From Thermoflexus sp042408365 (GTDB taxonomy: Bacteria; Chloroflexota; Anaerolineae; Thermoflexales; Thermoflexaceae), in NCBI RefSeq assembly GCF_042408365.1, contig NZ_JBHOQJ010000274.1, positions 1 to 27,140 of the forward strand: a stretch of DNA of 27,140 bases. Direction: 5' to 3'. The position numbers and the translations under genes are program-made. Within the stretch, counting starts at the first letter, position 1. The number at the start of each line of letters is the position of its first letter. Below, piece after piece: positions 1 to 7,314 of the stretch. The notes beneath the pieces were generated by a model. That model had not been told where the DNA came from. It saw nothing but the letters and a program-made list of their open reading frames with translations, and made no database searches.

Positions 1-312
1 GATCTCTACAACTGGGAACGTCCTCACGAAGCCTTGGGCATGCAGCCGCCGGCGAGCCGATATCATCCCAGTCCCCGACCCTATCCGGAGGAGCTGCCGC
101 CCATCAGGTATGAACCCGGGGAGATCGTCCGGAAGGTGGATGACTCGGGCCGGATCTCGTTTCAGAACCGGGAGTTTCGGGTGGGGAAAGCCTTCCGGCA
201 CCAGCCGGTCTGCCTGCGACCCGCGGATCAGGATGGAGAATACGTTGTATTCTTCTGTCAACAGCCCATCGCGCGGATTGATCTGCGCCGTGGAACGAGT
301 CGCCATATGTGA
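1..312 (+). CDS. IS481-family transposase, C-terminal part (cut by window edge)
   Basis: The frame is open from base 1 and ends at TGA 310-312, so only about 103 C-terminal codons are present. They begin with YNWERPHEALGMQPP, the signature that ends the DDE (rve) integrase core of IS481/IS3-like transposases (the N-W-x-R-P-H-x-A-L motif, containing or near the catalytic Glu). It is followed by S-x-R-P-Y-P and a beta-rich tail typical of IS481 transposases. This enzyme catalyses cut-and-paste or copy transposition of its own IS. The rest of the gene, and the left end of the IS, lie outside the window, so whether the gene is intact cannot be judged. The assignment rests on recognised motifs. 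Confidence 0.85.
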   Translation, partial: DLYNWERPHEALGMQPPASRYHPSPRPYPEELPPIRYEPGEIVRKVDDSGRISFQNREFRVGKAFRHQPVCLRPADQDGEYVVFFCQQPIARIDLRRGTSRHM

Positions 313-370
313 GTCACCCGATGTAACCCATGTCTCTGAACAAGTGTCACCCATGTGTCTGGTCTATACA
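1..370 (+). mobile_element. Right end of an IS481-family insertion sequence
   Basis: Just beyond the transposase stop, bases 313-370 carry the motif ACCCATGT twice (near 326 and 349) and end in GGTCTATACA at 361-370. Read inward from base 370, the end starts TGTATAGACCAGACACATGG. TGT...ACA termini and a GGGTGACA-type motif behind the end are common in IS481 elements. The left end and the target duplication are outside the window, so the exact boundary at 370 is an inference. Confidence 0.65.
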
Positions 371-638
371 CGTCGCACGGGGGGAGGGAAGGGCGTTGAG
401 CCAGCTTGCTTCGCTAGGCGGTGGCTTGATCCCCACTCCTTGGAGTGACCACCAAAGCATTAGGCAAGTTGGCGCTCATTATGACTAGCAGGGGTGACCA
501 CCGGATCGCGCCTCCACCTGCAAAAACCCGGATCCCCAACTGTTTGCTAGTTTGTTTCCTCCGACGTAAAATTGTGAAAGTAAGAACGACTGCACTGATT
601 ATCAGATCCTAAATCCACGAGGGAGGGAAACAGCGGCC
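371..638. other. Intergenic region between the IS end and the S1-domain gene
   Basis: About 270 bases without a convincing gene. A short palindrome CACTCCTTGGAGTG sits near 434-447, and the motif GTGACCACC occurs twice (about 446 and 493). The last 100 bases are AT-richer and probably hold the promoter of the S1-domain gene, but no clear -35/-10 pair can be picked. Confidence 0.4.
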
Positions 639-1616
639 ATGGAAACGAGCCCTGTGATCCTTGAGCAGCAAGAGGAGACCGCGAGCTCCGTTAAAGTCCC
701 CCTTCGAACCCTTCGTCCGAAAATGCAAGTTGAGGGTACTGTTCTTACCATCACCCCTGCAGGCGCTTTTGTCGATATCGGCTCCGAAATCCCCGGTTTT
801 ATCCACATCTCCCAAATGAACCCCCCGCCGCTTCGGGTATCGGATGTATTCAAGCCTGGAGATCGGGTGACCGCATGGGTCAAACAAATCAACCGAAAAA
901 AGAACCTCCTGAGCCTAACCATGATCCGTCCAGCAACACACGGATGGGGCCAGCTGAAGCCCGGCCGTGAGTTCACCGGACGGGTCACGCGCGTGGAAGC
1001 CGGGGGGGTGTGGGTCGATATCGACGCCCCGGTCGAGGGCTTCGTCCCGGCCTCTCAAATCCGCAAAGAGGGCCGGGTGGATCCCACTGGGATGTTTCAC
1101 CCAGGCGATGAAGTTAAGGTATGGGTGATCCATGCCAGCCGCCGCGAGCGTCGCCTGCGCCTGACGATGATCCCACCCCCCTCGGTGAAATGGGAGGATT
1201 TGAAGGTTGGTGAGTTGATCCGCGGCAAGGTGACCCGCGTGGAGAAATTCGGGGCATTTGTGGACATCGGCGCCGAGCGCGATGCGTTGATTCATATCAG
1301 TGAGTTTGGGGTGCGCAATCTGAAGGAGCCCACCGAGGTTCTTCAGGAGGGCCAGGAAATCGAGGCCCGCATTATCTTGGTGGATCCTGAGAAGAAGCAA
1401 ATTCGGCTTAGCCTGCGGGGGCTTCTCCATGTCAAAGAGGTAGAGCCAGAGCCGCGTGCGCAGCAGACAGCCCCCTCGCGATCGGCCCCGGCCTCTGAGG
1501 CCGAGCCGGCCGAGGAGGAGCTTACCGTTATGGCTTATGCCCTGAAGCGAGCTCTGAAGGAAGCCCAAGCCCGCGGCCGGCCCATCCCTCCGCTGGAATC
1601 CCTATCCACAAACTGA
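639..1616 (+). CDS. S1-domain RNA-binding protein (ribosomal protein S1-like)
   Basis: A 325-residue protein with three consecutive S1 (OB-fold) RNA-binding domains at about residues 28-95, 105-178 and 192-262. Each shows the G-x-V-x-x-(V/I)-x-x-x-G-x-(F/W)-V-D-I core followed by GF-(I/V)-(H/P)-x-S; the third has KFGAFVDIGAERDALIHISE. A charged, Pro/Glu-rich tail (about 270-300) follows, then a short helical end. The family binds single-stranded RNA. Proteins with several S1 repeats act as ribosomal protein S1, helping mRNA reach the 30S subunit, or in RNA turnover. E. coli S1 has six repeats; three to four are usual in Chloroflexota and Gram-positive homologues. The start at 639 has a GAGGGAGGG ribosome-binding site about 11 bases upstream. 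Whether this is the main S1 of the cell or a paralogue cannot be decided here. Confidence 0.85.
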   Translation: METSPVILEQQEETASSVKVPLRTLRPKMQVEGTVLTITPAGAFVDIGSEIPGFIHISQMNPPPLRVSDVFKPGDRVTAWVKQINRKKNLLSLTMIRPATHGWGQLKPGREFTGRVTRVEAGGVWVDIDAPVEGFVPASQIRKEGRVDPTGMFHPGDEVKVWVIHASRRERRLRLTMIPPPSVKWEDLKVGELIRGKVTRVEKFGAFVDIGAERDALIHISEFGVRNLKEPTEVLQEGQEIEARIILVDPEKKQIRLSLRGLLHVKEVEPEPRAQQTAPSRSAPASEAEPAEEELTVMAYALKRALKEAQARGRPIPPLESLSTN

Positions 1617-1632
1617 TGTGCGAATCTCGATG

Positions 1633-1661
1633 GTGGGGGCAGGCACAAGGCCTGCCCCCAC
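1633..1661. repeat. Palindromic repeat with ACAAG loop (copy 1)
   Basis: Perfect 12-bp inverted repeat GTGGGGGCAGGC (1633-1644) / GCCTGCCCCCAC (1650-1661) around the loop ACAAG. A second palindrome with the same loop and a related stem lies at 10079-10119. This suggests a dispersed intergenic repeat family rather than a gene-specific terminator. It lies upstream of the ParB-like gene. Confidence 0.75.
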
Positions 1662-1704
1662 TTGCGCGATGGGAGCCATGGGTGCCCTATATCTCGCGGA
1701 GCGA

Positions 1705-2523
1705 ATGCCAGTTCTGCGCTTCATCCCGGTGGAGGACCTGATCCTTCACGAGCAGGCGGATCAGGTGCGGACGGAGCCGTTGGTCGAGCGCCTCCGGACC
1801 GATGGCATCCTGAAAAATCCCCCTGTGGTGGCGCCGATCCCGAACGAGCCTCGCTATGTGGTGCTGGACGGGGCGAACCGGGTAGAGGCCGCCCGGCGTT
1901 TGGGGCTCCCCCATTTGGTGGTTCAGGTGGTGGATTATGAGGATCCCCGCCTGGTAGTGGAAGCATGGATCCATGTGATCAGTGGCGAAAGCCCGGAAAG
2001 CTTCTTCGCTGCAGTTCGGGAAATCGAGGGGATCGCTTTGGAGCCCTCCGAACGTTTGCACGCCCGGGCGGAACTGGCCCGTCGCCAGGCCCTGGCATAC
2101 TTGATATGCCCCCGGGGCGATATCTACTTGGTCCGCGCAGAAGGGGATCTCTATCGGCGGACAGAGCTGTTAAACCTCCTGGTGAATGTCTACAAATCCC
2201 GTTTCCGATTTTACCGGACAACCACCGATCAACTGGATCAGATCCTCCCCTATTATGAGCAGGTCATCGCGGTGGTGGTGTTCCCTCGCTACGAACCAGC
2301 GGAGATCATCGAGCTGGCCCGCAATGGGGCACGGTTGCCCGCCGGCATCACCCGTCATATCATCCCTTACCGGGCTTTGCGGATCAATATCCCCTTGGAG
2401 ATCCTCGCTGCCCCACTCCCCCTGGAAGAGAAGAACGCGTGGCTGGCCGAATGGTTCCGCCGCAAGTTAAGGGAGCGCGAGATCCGGATCTATGAGGAAA
2501 GCGTGGTGATCTTTGATGAGTAA
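1705..2523 (+). CDS. ParB/SbnI/SerK-fold protein (possible free-serine kinase or regulator)
   Basis: A 272-residue protein. Its N-terminal 110 residues form a ParB/sulfiredoxin-type domain: FIPVEDLILHEQAD, then VLDGANRVEAARRLG, the nucleotide-binding signature of the fold, then VVQVVDYEDPRLVVEAW. The length and the rest of the chain resemble the SbnI/SerK group rather than plasmid-partition ParB, and no ParB DNA-binding helix-turn-helix is seen. SbnI and archaeal SerK phosphorylate free serine to O-phosphoserine. Applying that reaction here is inference. The frame is open back to 1618, but those codons run through the ACAAG-loop palindrome, so ATG 1705 (MPVLRFIP) is chosen although its ribosome-binding site is weak. 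It follows the S1 gene in the same direction and could be co-transcribed. Confidence 0.65.
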   Translation: MPVLRFIPVEDLILHEQADQVRTEPLVERLRTDGILKNPPVVAPIPNEPRYVVLDGANRVEAARRLGLPHLVVQVVDYEDPRLVVEAWIHVISGESPESFFAAVREIEGIALEPSERLHARAELARRQALAYLICPRGDIYLVRAEGDLYRRTELLNLLVNVYKSRFRFYRTTTDQLDQILPYYEQVIAVVVFPRYEPAEIIELARNGARLPAGITRHIIPYRALRINIPLEILAAPLPLEEKNAWLAEWFRRKLREREIRIYEESVVIFDE

Positions 2524-2639
2524 AGGCGGCGCGCCCTCGCTACCGCCTCTTCGGCGTGTGGGGTGATTTGCTCTCTCCACTGCATATCTTCAAATCCATG
2601 CTCGGGTTTGAGGAAAGGCCCCATGCGCAACGATGAGAT

Positions 2640-3587
2640 CTACCGTGCGACCGTCACCACCGTGGAAGTAGCTTCCAGTGTTTGCAGAACTTCCTGTAGA
2701 TCCGAAGGCAAAGGCGCTTCAAAGGTGATCGGCTCAGGATGGGAAGGCAACTGAACCGTGATCGCTCGGGCGTGGAGGAACAAACGGGGGCAAGATAACG
2801 GGGTACGCCGGCCATAGGTGGCATCCCCAACAATGGGATAGCCTACATACGCCATATGCACCCGAATCTGATGCGTACGCCCCGTCTCTGGGTAAACCTC
2901 CAGCCAAGCATAACGACCCCATCGCCCCTCGTACATCTTCAACACACGATACCGAGTACGGGCCGGACGGCCTGTGGGAACCACCGCCATCCGCTTGCGA
3001 TAACGGGGATCTCGCGCGATCGGCGCCTCAATGACCCCTTCCGGAGGCGGATGTCCGATCACCAACGCCTCATAGATTTTGCGCACTGTGCGGGCCTTAA
3101 ATTGGGCCTGCAAAAAGTGATACGTCCGCTCGTTCTTGGCAACCAGCAACACCCCTGAGGTCTCCTTGTCCAGGCGATGCACTAACCCGGGGCGCAAGAC
3201 ACCGCCGACCCCTTCCAAATCCGGGCAATGGGCGAGGATGGCATGGATCAGCGTGCCCCGGGCGTGGCCTGCGCCAGGATGCACGACCATCCCTGCCGGC
3301 TTATGGATCACTAGCATATCCTCATCCTCGTAGAGGATGTCCAGCGGAATGGGTTCTGGGGTCAGATGGGTGGGCTCAGGTGGAGGAATGTGCACGGTGA
3401 TCTGATCCCCCGGATGGACGCGGTGGGCGGGGCGCAAGACCAACGATCCGTTGACCTGCACCTGACCGCCTTCAATTAGCCGCTGAGCGGCGGAGCGCGT
3501 TAGCTCAGGTAATCGCGCCGCGATCACCCGATCCAAGCGATCGCTGGTCCCAGCGATGAAGGTCTCCACACGCATCGAGATCGCCAT
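2640..3587 (-). CDS. RluA/RluD-family ribosomal pseudouridine synthase
   Basis: A 315-residue protein. The N-terminal S4 RNA-binding domain (about 8-65, with RLDRVIAARLPELTRSAAQR) is followed by the pseudouridine synthase domain. The catalytic motif HRLDKETSG places the nucleophilic Asp at residue 140. Other family signatures are VIHKPAGMVVHPG and GRTHQIRVHM. Length and order match RluD, which isomerises uridines in helix 69 of 23S rRNA. RluD and its paralogues are hard to tell apart from sequence alone, so no symbol is given. ATG 3587 is preferred to the upstream TTG at 3614 because AAGGA precedes it at about 10 bases. It is last in a leftward run with the chelatase-like and LLM genes and convergent with the ParB-like gene. 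Confidence 0.88.
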   Translation of the reverse strand: MAISMRVETFIAGTSDRLDRVIAARLPELTRSAAQRLIEGGQVQVNGSLVLRPAHRVHPGDQITVHIPPPEPTHLTPEPIPLDILYEDEDMLVIHKPAGMVVHPGAGHARGTLIHAILAHCPDLEGVGGVLRPGLVHRLDKETSGVLLVAKNERTYHFLQAQFKARTVRKIYEALVIGHPPPEGVIEAPIARDPRYRKRMAVVPTGRPARTRYRVLKMYEGRWGRYAWLEVYPETGRTHQIRVHMAYVGYPIVGDATYGRRTPLSCPRLFLHARAITVQLPSHPEPITFEAPLPSDLQEVLQTLEATSTVVTVAR

Positions 3588-3730
3588 CGTTAGCGGATCC
3601 TTGCGGGAGTTCAAACATCGAAGAGCTGGGCACCGTTTTTCAGGCCTGAGCGCGAGAACTTCGCTGCGGGGCGGCTGGCAGGATAGATGGAAGAAATTTC
3701 GCCGAGGCAGCTTCGCCGCTCGAATTTTTA

Positions 3731-4957
3731 TTATCTTTTTCCTGCTTGGCGCCGCCGGTTGGACTGACGATGCCGGTTGCGAATGACAGCCAGGATCTCC
3801 CGATCTTCCTCCTCCTGCTGAGCGATGAAAGCGGCGATGAACGCGCTGCGTCGCTGCCGAAGCGCCATCGGAGCCACCGCTTGCAGATCTTCCAAGACAA
3901 CCACCTCCCGACCGTCCGCGGCGGCATATGCGCGGGCGGCCTCCAGCAAGGCCACCTCCGCCCGGCTGGACTCGATGCCCAACTCATGGATCCAGCGGAT
4001 CGCCTGCTGCTCCAGCTCGGGCGGGATGACCACGCGGGGCAACCGCTGACGGGCTTCCGAGATCTCCGCCGCCGCGGCCGCTGTATCGTGGGCCCACTGA
4101 GCCGCCAGGGCGTACGGGTTGCTCCGGAAAAGCCGCACCCGACGGTAGACTTCCAACCGGTCCTGCGGATCGCTCAAGCCACGAACCACCACCCGCAGCC
4201 CGAAGCGATCATGGATCTGGGGGCGCAACGGGCCTTCCTCCGGGTTCATTGAGGCGATCAGGATGAGGCGGGCGCGGTAGGTTGCCGCCAACGGCCCTCT
4301 TCGCACCGTGCATCGGCCCAGCGCCGCCGCATCCAGGATCGCGTTTACAATCTCGGCGTCCAAGAGGTTAACCTCGTCCACGTAGAGGACGTTCTGATCG
4401 GCCTGAGCCAGGAGACCGTGCCGGACCCTCACCTTCCCTTCCATCGCCGCATGCTCATCGATCCCCCCAATGACATCCTCCAGGCGCGCGTTGAGCGGAA
4501 GCTCGATCAGCCGCATACGGTCCGGGGCGGTGATCGGCTCCCCCTGGCCCAGCTTACGGGCGCAATCCTTGCAAACCGCATGGAAGCCCAACGTATATGC
4601 CGCCTCCGGCTCGCAACCATATGGGCAGAGCGAGCGCTCCACCGATGGAAGCAGATCCAGCAGGCCCCGCACCGCCGTCGTTTTGCCGGTCCCCCGGGCA
4701 CCCATCAACAGCACGCCCCCGATCGCCGGGTTGATCAGGGCCAAGACCAGCGCCAGCTTCATCTCGGTCTGGCCCACGATGGCGAGGAAGGGAAATCGGA
4801 CGCTCTCCTCCACCGGCCGATCAACCGGCGGGCGCGCGCGAAGGACCCGGGCCGCGGGGCTCTGTTCCTCCAGCAGCCGAAGCAGCATAGACGTCCGACG
4901 GGACGCCTCCGATGGTGTTCCGGAGCTCAGCGCCGCGCGCTCAGGATCCTCTCCCAT
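3731..4957 (-). CDS. Magnesium-chelatase subunit I-like AAA+ ATPase
   Basis: A 408-residue AAA+ ATPase. Walker A is GARGTGKTT (about 85-93), Walker B VLYVDEVNLL, and sensor 1 ASMNPEEGPLRPQ, followed by DRFGL; all are hallmarks of ChlI/BchI. IELPLNARLEDVIGGID and the C-terminal lid helix region (RVVIPPELEQQAIRWI...RAEVALLEAARAYAA) fit the family. Two cysteine pairs, CPYGC and CKDC, lie between Walker A and the ELPLNA motif, as in several BchI-like proteins, and may bind a metal. The family powers Mg or Co insertion into tetrapyrroles with D and H subunits, but none is encoded nearby. The tetrapyrrole role is therefore uncertain, and a MoxR-like co-chaperone role is possible. The start overlaps the end of the LLM gene by about 31 bases, which suggests translational coupling. 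Confidence 0.8.
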   Translation of the reverse strand: MGEDPERAALSSGTPSEASRRTSMLLRLLEEQSPAARVLRARPPVDRPVEESVRFPFLAIVGQTEMKLALVLALINPAIGGVLLMGARGTGKTTAVRGLLDLLPSVERSLCPYGCEPEAAYTLGFHAVCKDCARKLGQGEPITAPDRMRLIELPLNARLEDVIGGIDEHAAMEGKVRVRHGLLAQADQNVLYVDEVNLLDAEIVNAILDAAALGRCTVRRGPLAATYRARLILIASMNPEEGPLRPQIHDRFGLRVVVRGLSDPQDRLEVYRRVRLFRSNPYALAAQWAHDTAAAAAEISEARQRLPRVVIPPELEQQAIRWIHELGIESSRAEVALLEAARAYAAADGREVVVLEDLQAVAPMALRQRRSAFIAAFIAQQEEEDREILAVIRNRHRQSNRRRQAGKR

Positions 4958-5937
4958 AGGTCCCGATCCTGTAGCTGGAAAGGTCGATATAGCGCCACCC
5001 GATCCAGCAGGCCCTCATAGGTGGCCTGCAGGCGATCCCACACCGCTTCCGGCGGGGCGGTGATCGCAAAGGCGGCCAGAACTTCATCGGGCACCTGCTG
5101 GGGCATCTCCTCCCAGCGTCCCCGAGCCGCAAGGGCGGAAAGCGCCTCTCCAATCGCCTCCCAGCCATGCAGCGACCACACCCGACGGTAAGAGGGCGTG
5201 GAACCATAGAAGGCGACCTGGGCGCGCACGAATTCTCGTACCTCTCGCATCTCCGCCTCGTTTCGGCCCGTGATGACGAACACGCTGCCGATGATCATCA
5301 GATCCTTCCGGCTCCGGCCCGCCTTACGTGCGCCATCCTCGATCGATGGCAGTAGGATCTCGCGCAGATAGCGAGGAGTATGGAAGGGATGGACGAAAAA
5401 CCCATCCCCCACCTCCCCAGCCAGACGGGCCAGCGGCGGATTCACCCCGGCCAGCACAATGGGGATCCGGGGATCCGAGATGGGCCCGGGGTCGAAGAAG
5501 GGCGACATCAGGGTCAGCTTAAAGAACCGCCCTCGATAGTTCAGGCGGTTCCCATGCTGCCAGCATGCCCACACCGCACGAATCGCCTCCACCGTCTCCC
5601 GCAGCTTCGGAACAGGAGGGTCCCAAGGCATCCCGAAACGGCGTTCGATGTGCGCTCTCACCTGAGTGCCCAGGCCCAGGATCACCCGGCCCGGTGCCGC
5701 CGCGGCCAGATCCCATGCGGTATAAGCGATCGCCGTCGGGCTGCGGGCGAAGGCGATGGCCACGCCCGTCCCCAGGGTGATCTGCTGGGTGTGCTCCGCC
5801 GCCAAAGCAAGAGGGAGAAACGGATCATGCCGGGTTTCATTGGTCCATATCCCATCGAACCCCAGCGCCTCCGCCTCCCGGGCTAGCGCAGGCACCTCCA
5901 GGAGTCGATCGAAGTGCAAATTGGCATCGAAATGCAT
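4927..5937 (-). CDS. LLM-class (probably F420-dependent) oxidoreductase
   Basis: A 336-residue luciferase-like (TIM-barrel) protein. Characteristic segments are AREAEALGFDGIWTNE, PLALAAEHTQQITLGTGVAI, SPTAIAYTAWDLAAAAPGR and ILGLGTQVRAHIERRFG, followed by LRETVEAIRAVW and PIVLAGVNPPLARLAGEVGDG. These fit the actinobacterial/chloroflexal F420-binding LLM subfamily, which transfers hydride between reduced deazaflavin and an organic substrate. The substrate cannot be predicted. ATG 5937 has a GGAG site about 8 bases upstream. It is the first gene of a leftward run with the chelatase-like and RluD-like genes. A TATAAT box on the same strand lies about 35 bases upstream. Confidence 0.83.
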   Translation of the reverse strand: MHFDANLHFDRLLEVPALAREAEALGFDGIWTNETRHDPFLPLALAAEHTQQITLGTGVAIAFARSPTAIAYTAWDLAAAAPGRVILGLGTQVRAHIERRFGMPWDPPVPKLRETVEAIRAVWACWQHGNRLNYRGRFFKLTLMSPFFDPGPISDPRIPIVLAGVNPPLARLAGEVGDGFFVHPFHTPRYLREILLPSIEDGARKAGRSRKDLMIIGSVFVITGRNEAEMREVREFVRAQVAFYGSTPSYRRVWSLHGWEAIGEALSALAARGRWEEMPQQVPDEVLAAFAITAPPEAVWDRLQATYEGLLDRVALYRPFQLQDRDLWERILSARR

Positions 5938-5971
5938 CGTTAGGCTCCGTGGGGGATCTTACACCTCATTC

Positions 5972-5977
5972 ATTATA
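5972..5977 (-). promoter_or_regulatory. -10 box upstream of the LLM gene
   Basis: A perfect TATAAT on the minus strand, 35 bases upstream of the LLM start. No good -35 hexamer is seen at 16-18 bases, so the promoter call is tentative. Confidence 0.45.
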
Positions 5978-6037
5978 ATTAAGAGCCACGCTGTTCGGAG
6001 CTCGCGAGAGGAGGCGGAAAGGCCCCACCCTCCTTCC

Positions 6038-6132
6038 ATCCCCCTGCCCACGGTCCCAAGGGCCGTGGGCAGGGGGATGCAAAATATTCTTGGGGCAGAG
6101 CCGCGGGCCTTTGGCGCGCGGCTCTGCCCCAA
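6038..6132 (-). repeat. Compound double-hairpin repeat, copy 1
   Basis: Two strong palindromes side by side. The first has 16-bp arms at 6038-6053 and 6063-6078 (ATCCCCCTGCCCACGG and its complement) around a 9-base loop. The second has 16-bp arms at 6090-6105 and 6117-6132 (TTGGGGCAGAGCCGCG and its complement) with loop GGCCTTTGGCG. On the minus strand the order is B-hairpin then A-hairpin, with A core CGGCCCTTGGGACCG. This matches the copy at 12399-12481 and a decayed copy near 13695-13790. The repeat fills most of the 313-base gap between the LLM and PAP2 genes; no gene is seen there. Confidence 0.75.
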
Positions 6133-6250
6133 AGCCTCCGCCGAGGAAACGGGCTGCAAAACTCCTAATAATGGCAGTTGAGAACTGAAGGCGCTGGCTC
6201 GGCCTCCTGAGCCTCAGCGGTGAACAGGATCCCCAGCTCGAAGGGGAAGG

Positions 6251-7273
6251 ATGATGCGCGCCTATCTTCCCTGGTATCTGGTGATCGGCTACACCGGGGC
6301 CGTATGGGCGGCCGCTATGGGGGTGATCCTCGTGCGTTGGGGTCGGCTGTGCGCTTCCCGCTGGCTTCAGGCCGGTGGCGCGCTGCTCCTGTTGGGAAGC
6401 GGGGTCGGTTTCTTCGTGGGGGTGCCCGAGATCTGGACGCCCGGACCGGCGGGCACCGAGATCAGCCTGATGAGCGGGCTGGCTATCCTCGGCGCATGGG
6501 GAACGTTCCGGGCACTTCGGGCGCTCCACCGCCCCACCCCGGACCGGACGAGGGCAAGCCCGCTAGGGACTCACCGCCCCTCCGCCTCATCCGGCGAAGC
6601 CCATCCGGATGAGATAAGCGATGGCTGCGCTCCCCCGAAGGCCAGAAAGACCGTGAAGCAGGTGGCGGTCCGATGGGGGATCCTTATCGCCGTGGTCTTC
6701 GCGCTCTGGCGTTGGGATCTCCCGTTATTCTTCGCCTTGAATCGGTATGCCGGCCGAACGCCGGGGGTCGATGGGCTCGCCCGTCTGCTGATCAACGACT
6801 ACGCGGTGCCCACTGCGCTCGCCATGCTCGCATGGGCGATGTGGCTGAGCGGTGATCCAAAGCGCCAGGCAGCCGTCTTGCGGGCAACGCTGGTGATCCC
6901 TCTGAGCGGCTTTATCCTGGAAGCCATGAACGCCCTCTACTTTCGTCCCCGTCCTTTCACAGATTACGAAGTCAATCTGCTGTTTTATCATCCATCGGAT
7001 TCCTCGTTCCCCAGCAACGCCGCTACGGTCGCCTGGGCTATTGCGGTTGCCCTATGGACAGGCGATCAACGAGCTGGAGCGATCGGGATGCTGCTCGCTA
7101 CCGGGATCAGTTGGGCCCGGGTTTACGGTGGGGTGCATTACCCGCTGGATGTGGTTGCCGGGGCACTGCTGGGGTCCGCGCTCAGCCTGGGTTTCTATCG
7201 CCAGCGCCGCCTGCGCGAATGGAGCTTCCGCATCGTTCAACGGATCGGAGGATGGATGAGCCTTGTTCGGTAA
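6251..7273 (+). CDS. PAP2-superfamily membrane phosphatase-like protein with altered active site
   Basis: A 340-residue integral membrane protein. An N-terminal part with about three membrane helices (residues 5-95) and a polar linker (95-135) precede a PAP2 domain (about 140-325). PAP2 enzymes remove phosphate from lipid phosphates such as phosphatidate or undecaprenyl diphosphate. Motif C1 reads NALYFRPRP (227-235), with Asn where Lys is usual. C2 reads FPSNA (253-257), with Ala257 where the general-acid His stands. C3 is intact: R290, H296 (nucleophile) and D300 in ARVYGGVHYPLD. Activity is therefore doubtful or altered. Two ATGs are possible (6251 and 6254) behind AAGGGGAAGG; the spacing slightly favours the second. 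Confidence 0.75.
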   Translation: MMRAYLPWYLVIGYTGAVWAAAMGVILVRWGRLCASRWLQAGGALLLLGSGVGFFVGVPEIWTPGPAGTEISLMSGLAILGAWGTFRALRALHRPTPDRTRASPLGTHRPSASSGEAHPDEISDGCAPPKARKTVKQVAVRWGILIAVVFALWRWDLPLFFALNRYAGRTPGVDGLARLLINDYAVPTALAMLAWAMWLSGDPKRQAAVLRATLVIPLSGFILEAMNALYFRPRPFTDYEVNLLFYHPSDSSFPSNAATVAWAIAVALWTGDQRAGAIGMLLATGISWARVYGGVHYPLDVVAGALLGSALSLGFYRQRRLREWSFRIVQRIGGWMSLVR

Positions 7274-7314
7274 TGGTCGTTTTTCTTCGTGGGACGCGGG
7301 CCGGCCTGGAGCGC

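Noticed and set aside
5966..6529. Minus-strand frame of 187 codons between the LLM and PAP2 genes
   Set aside because: It runs through the compound hairpin repeat and into the PAP2 gene; no domain or ribosome-binding site was found.
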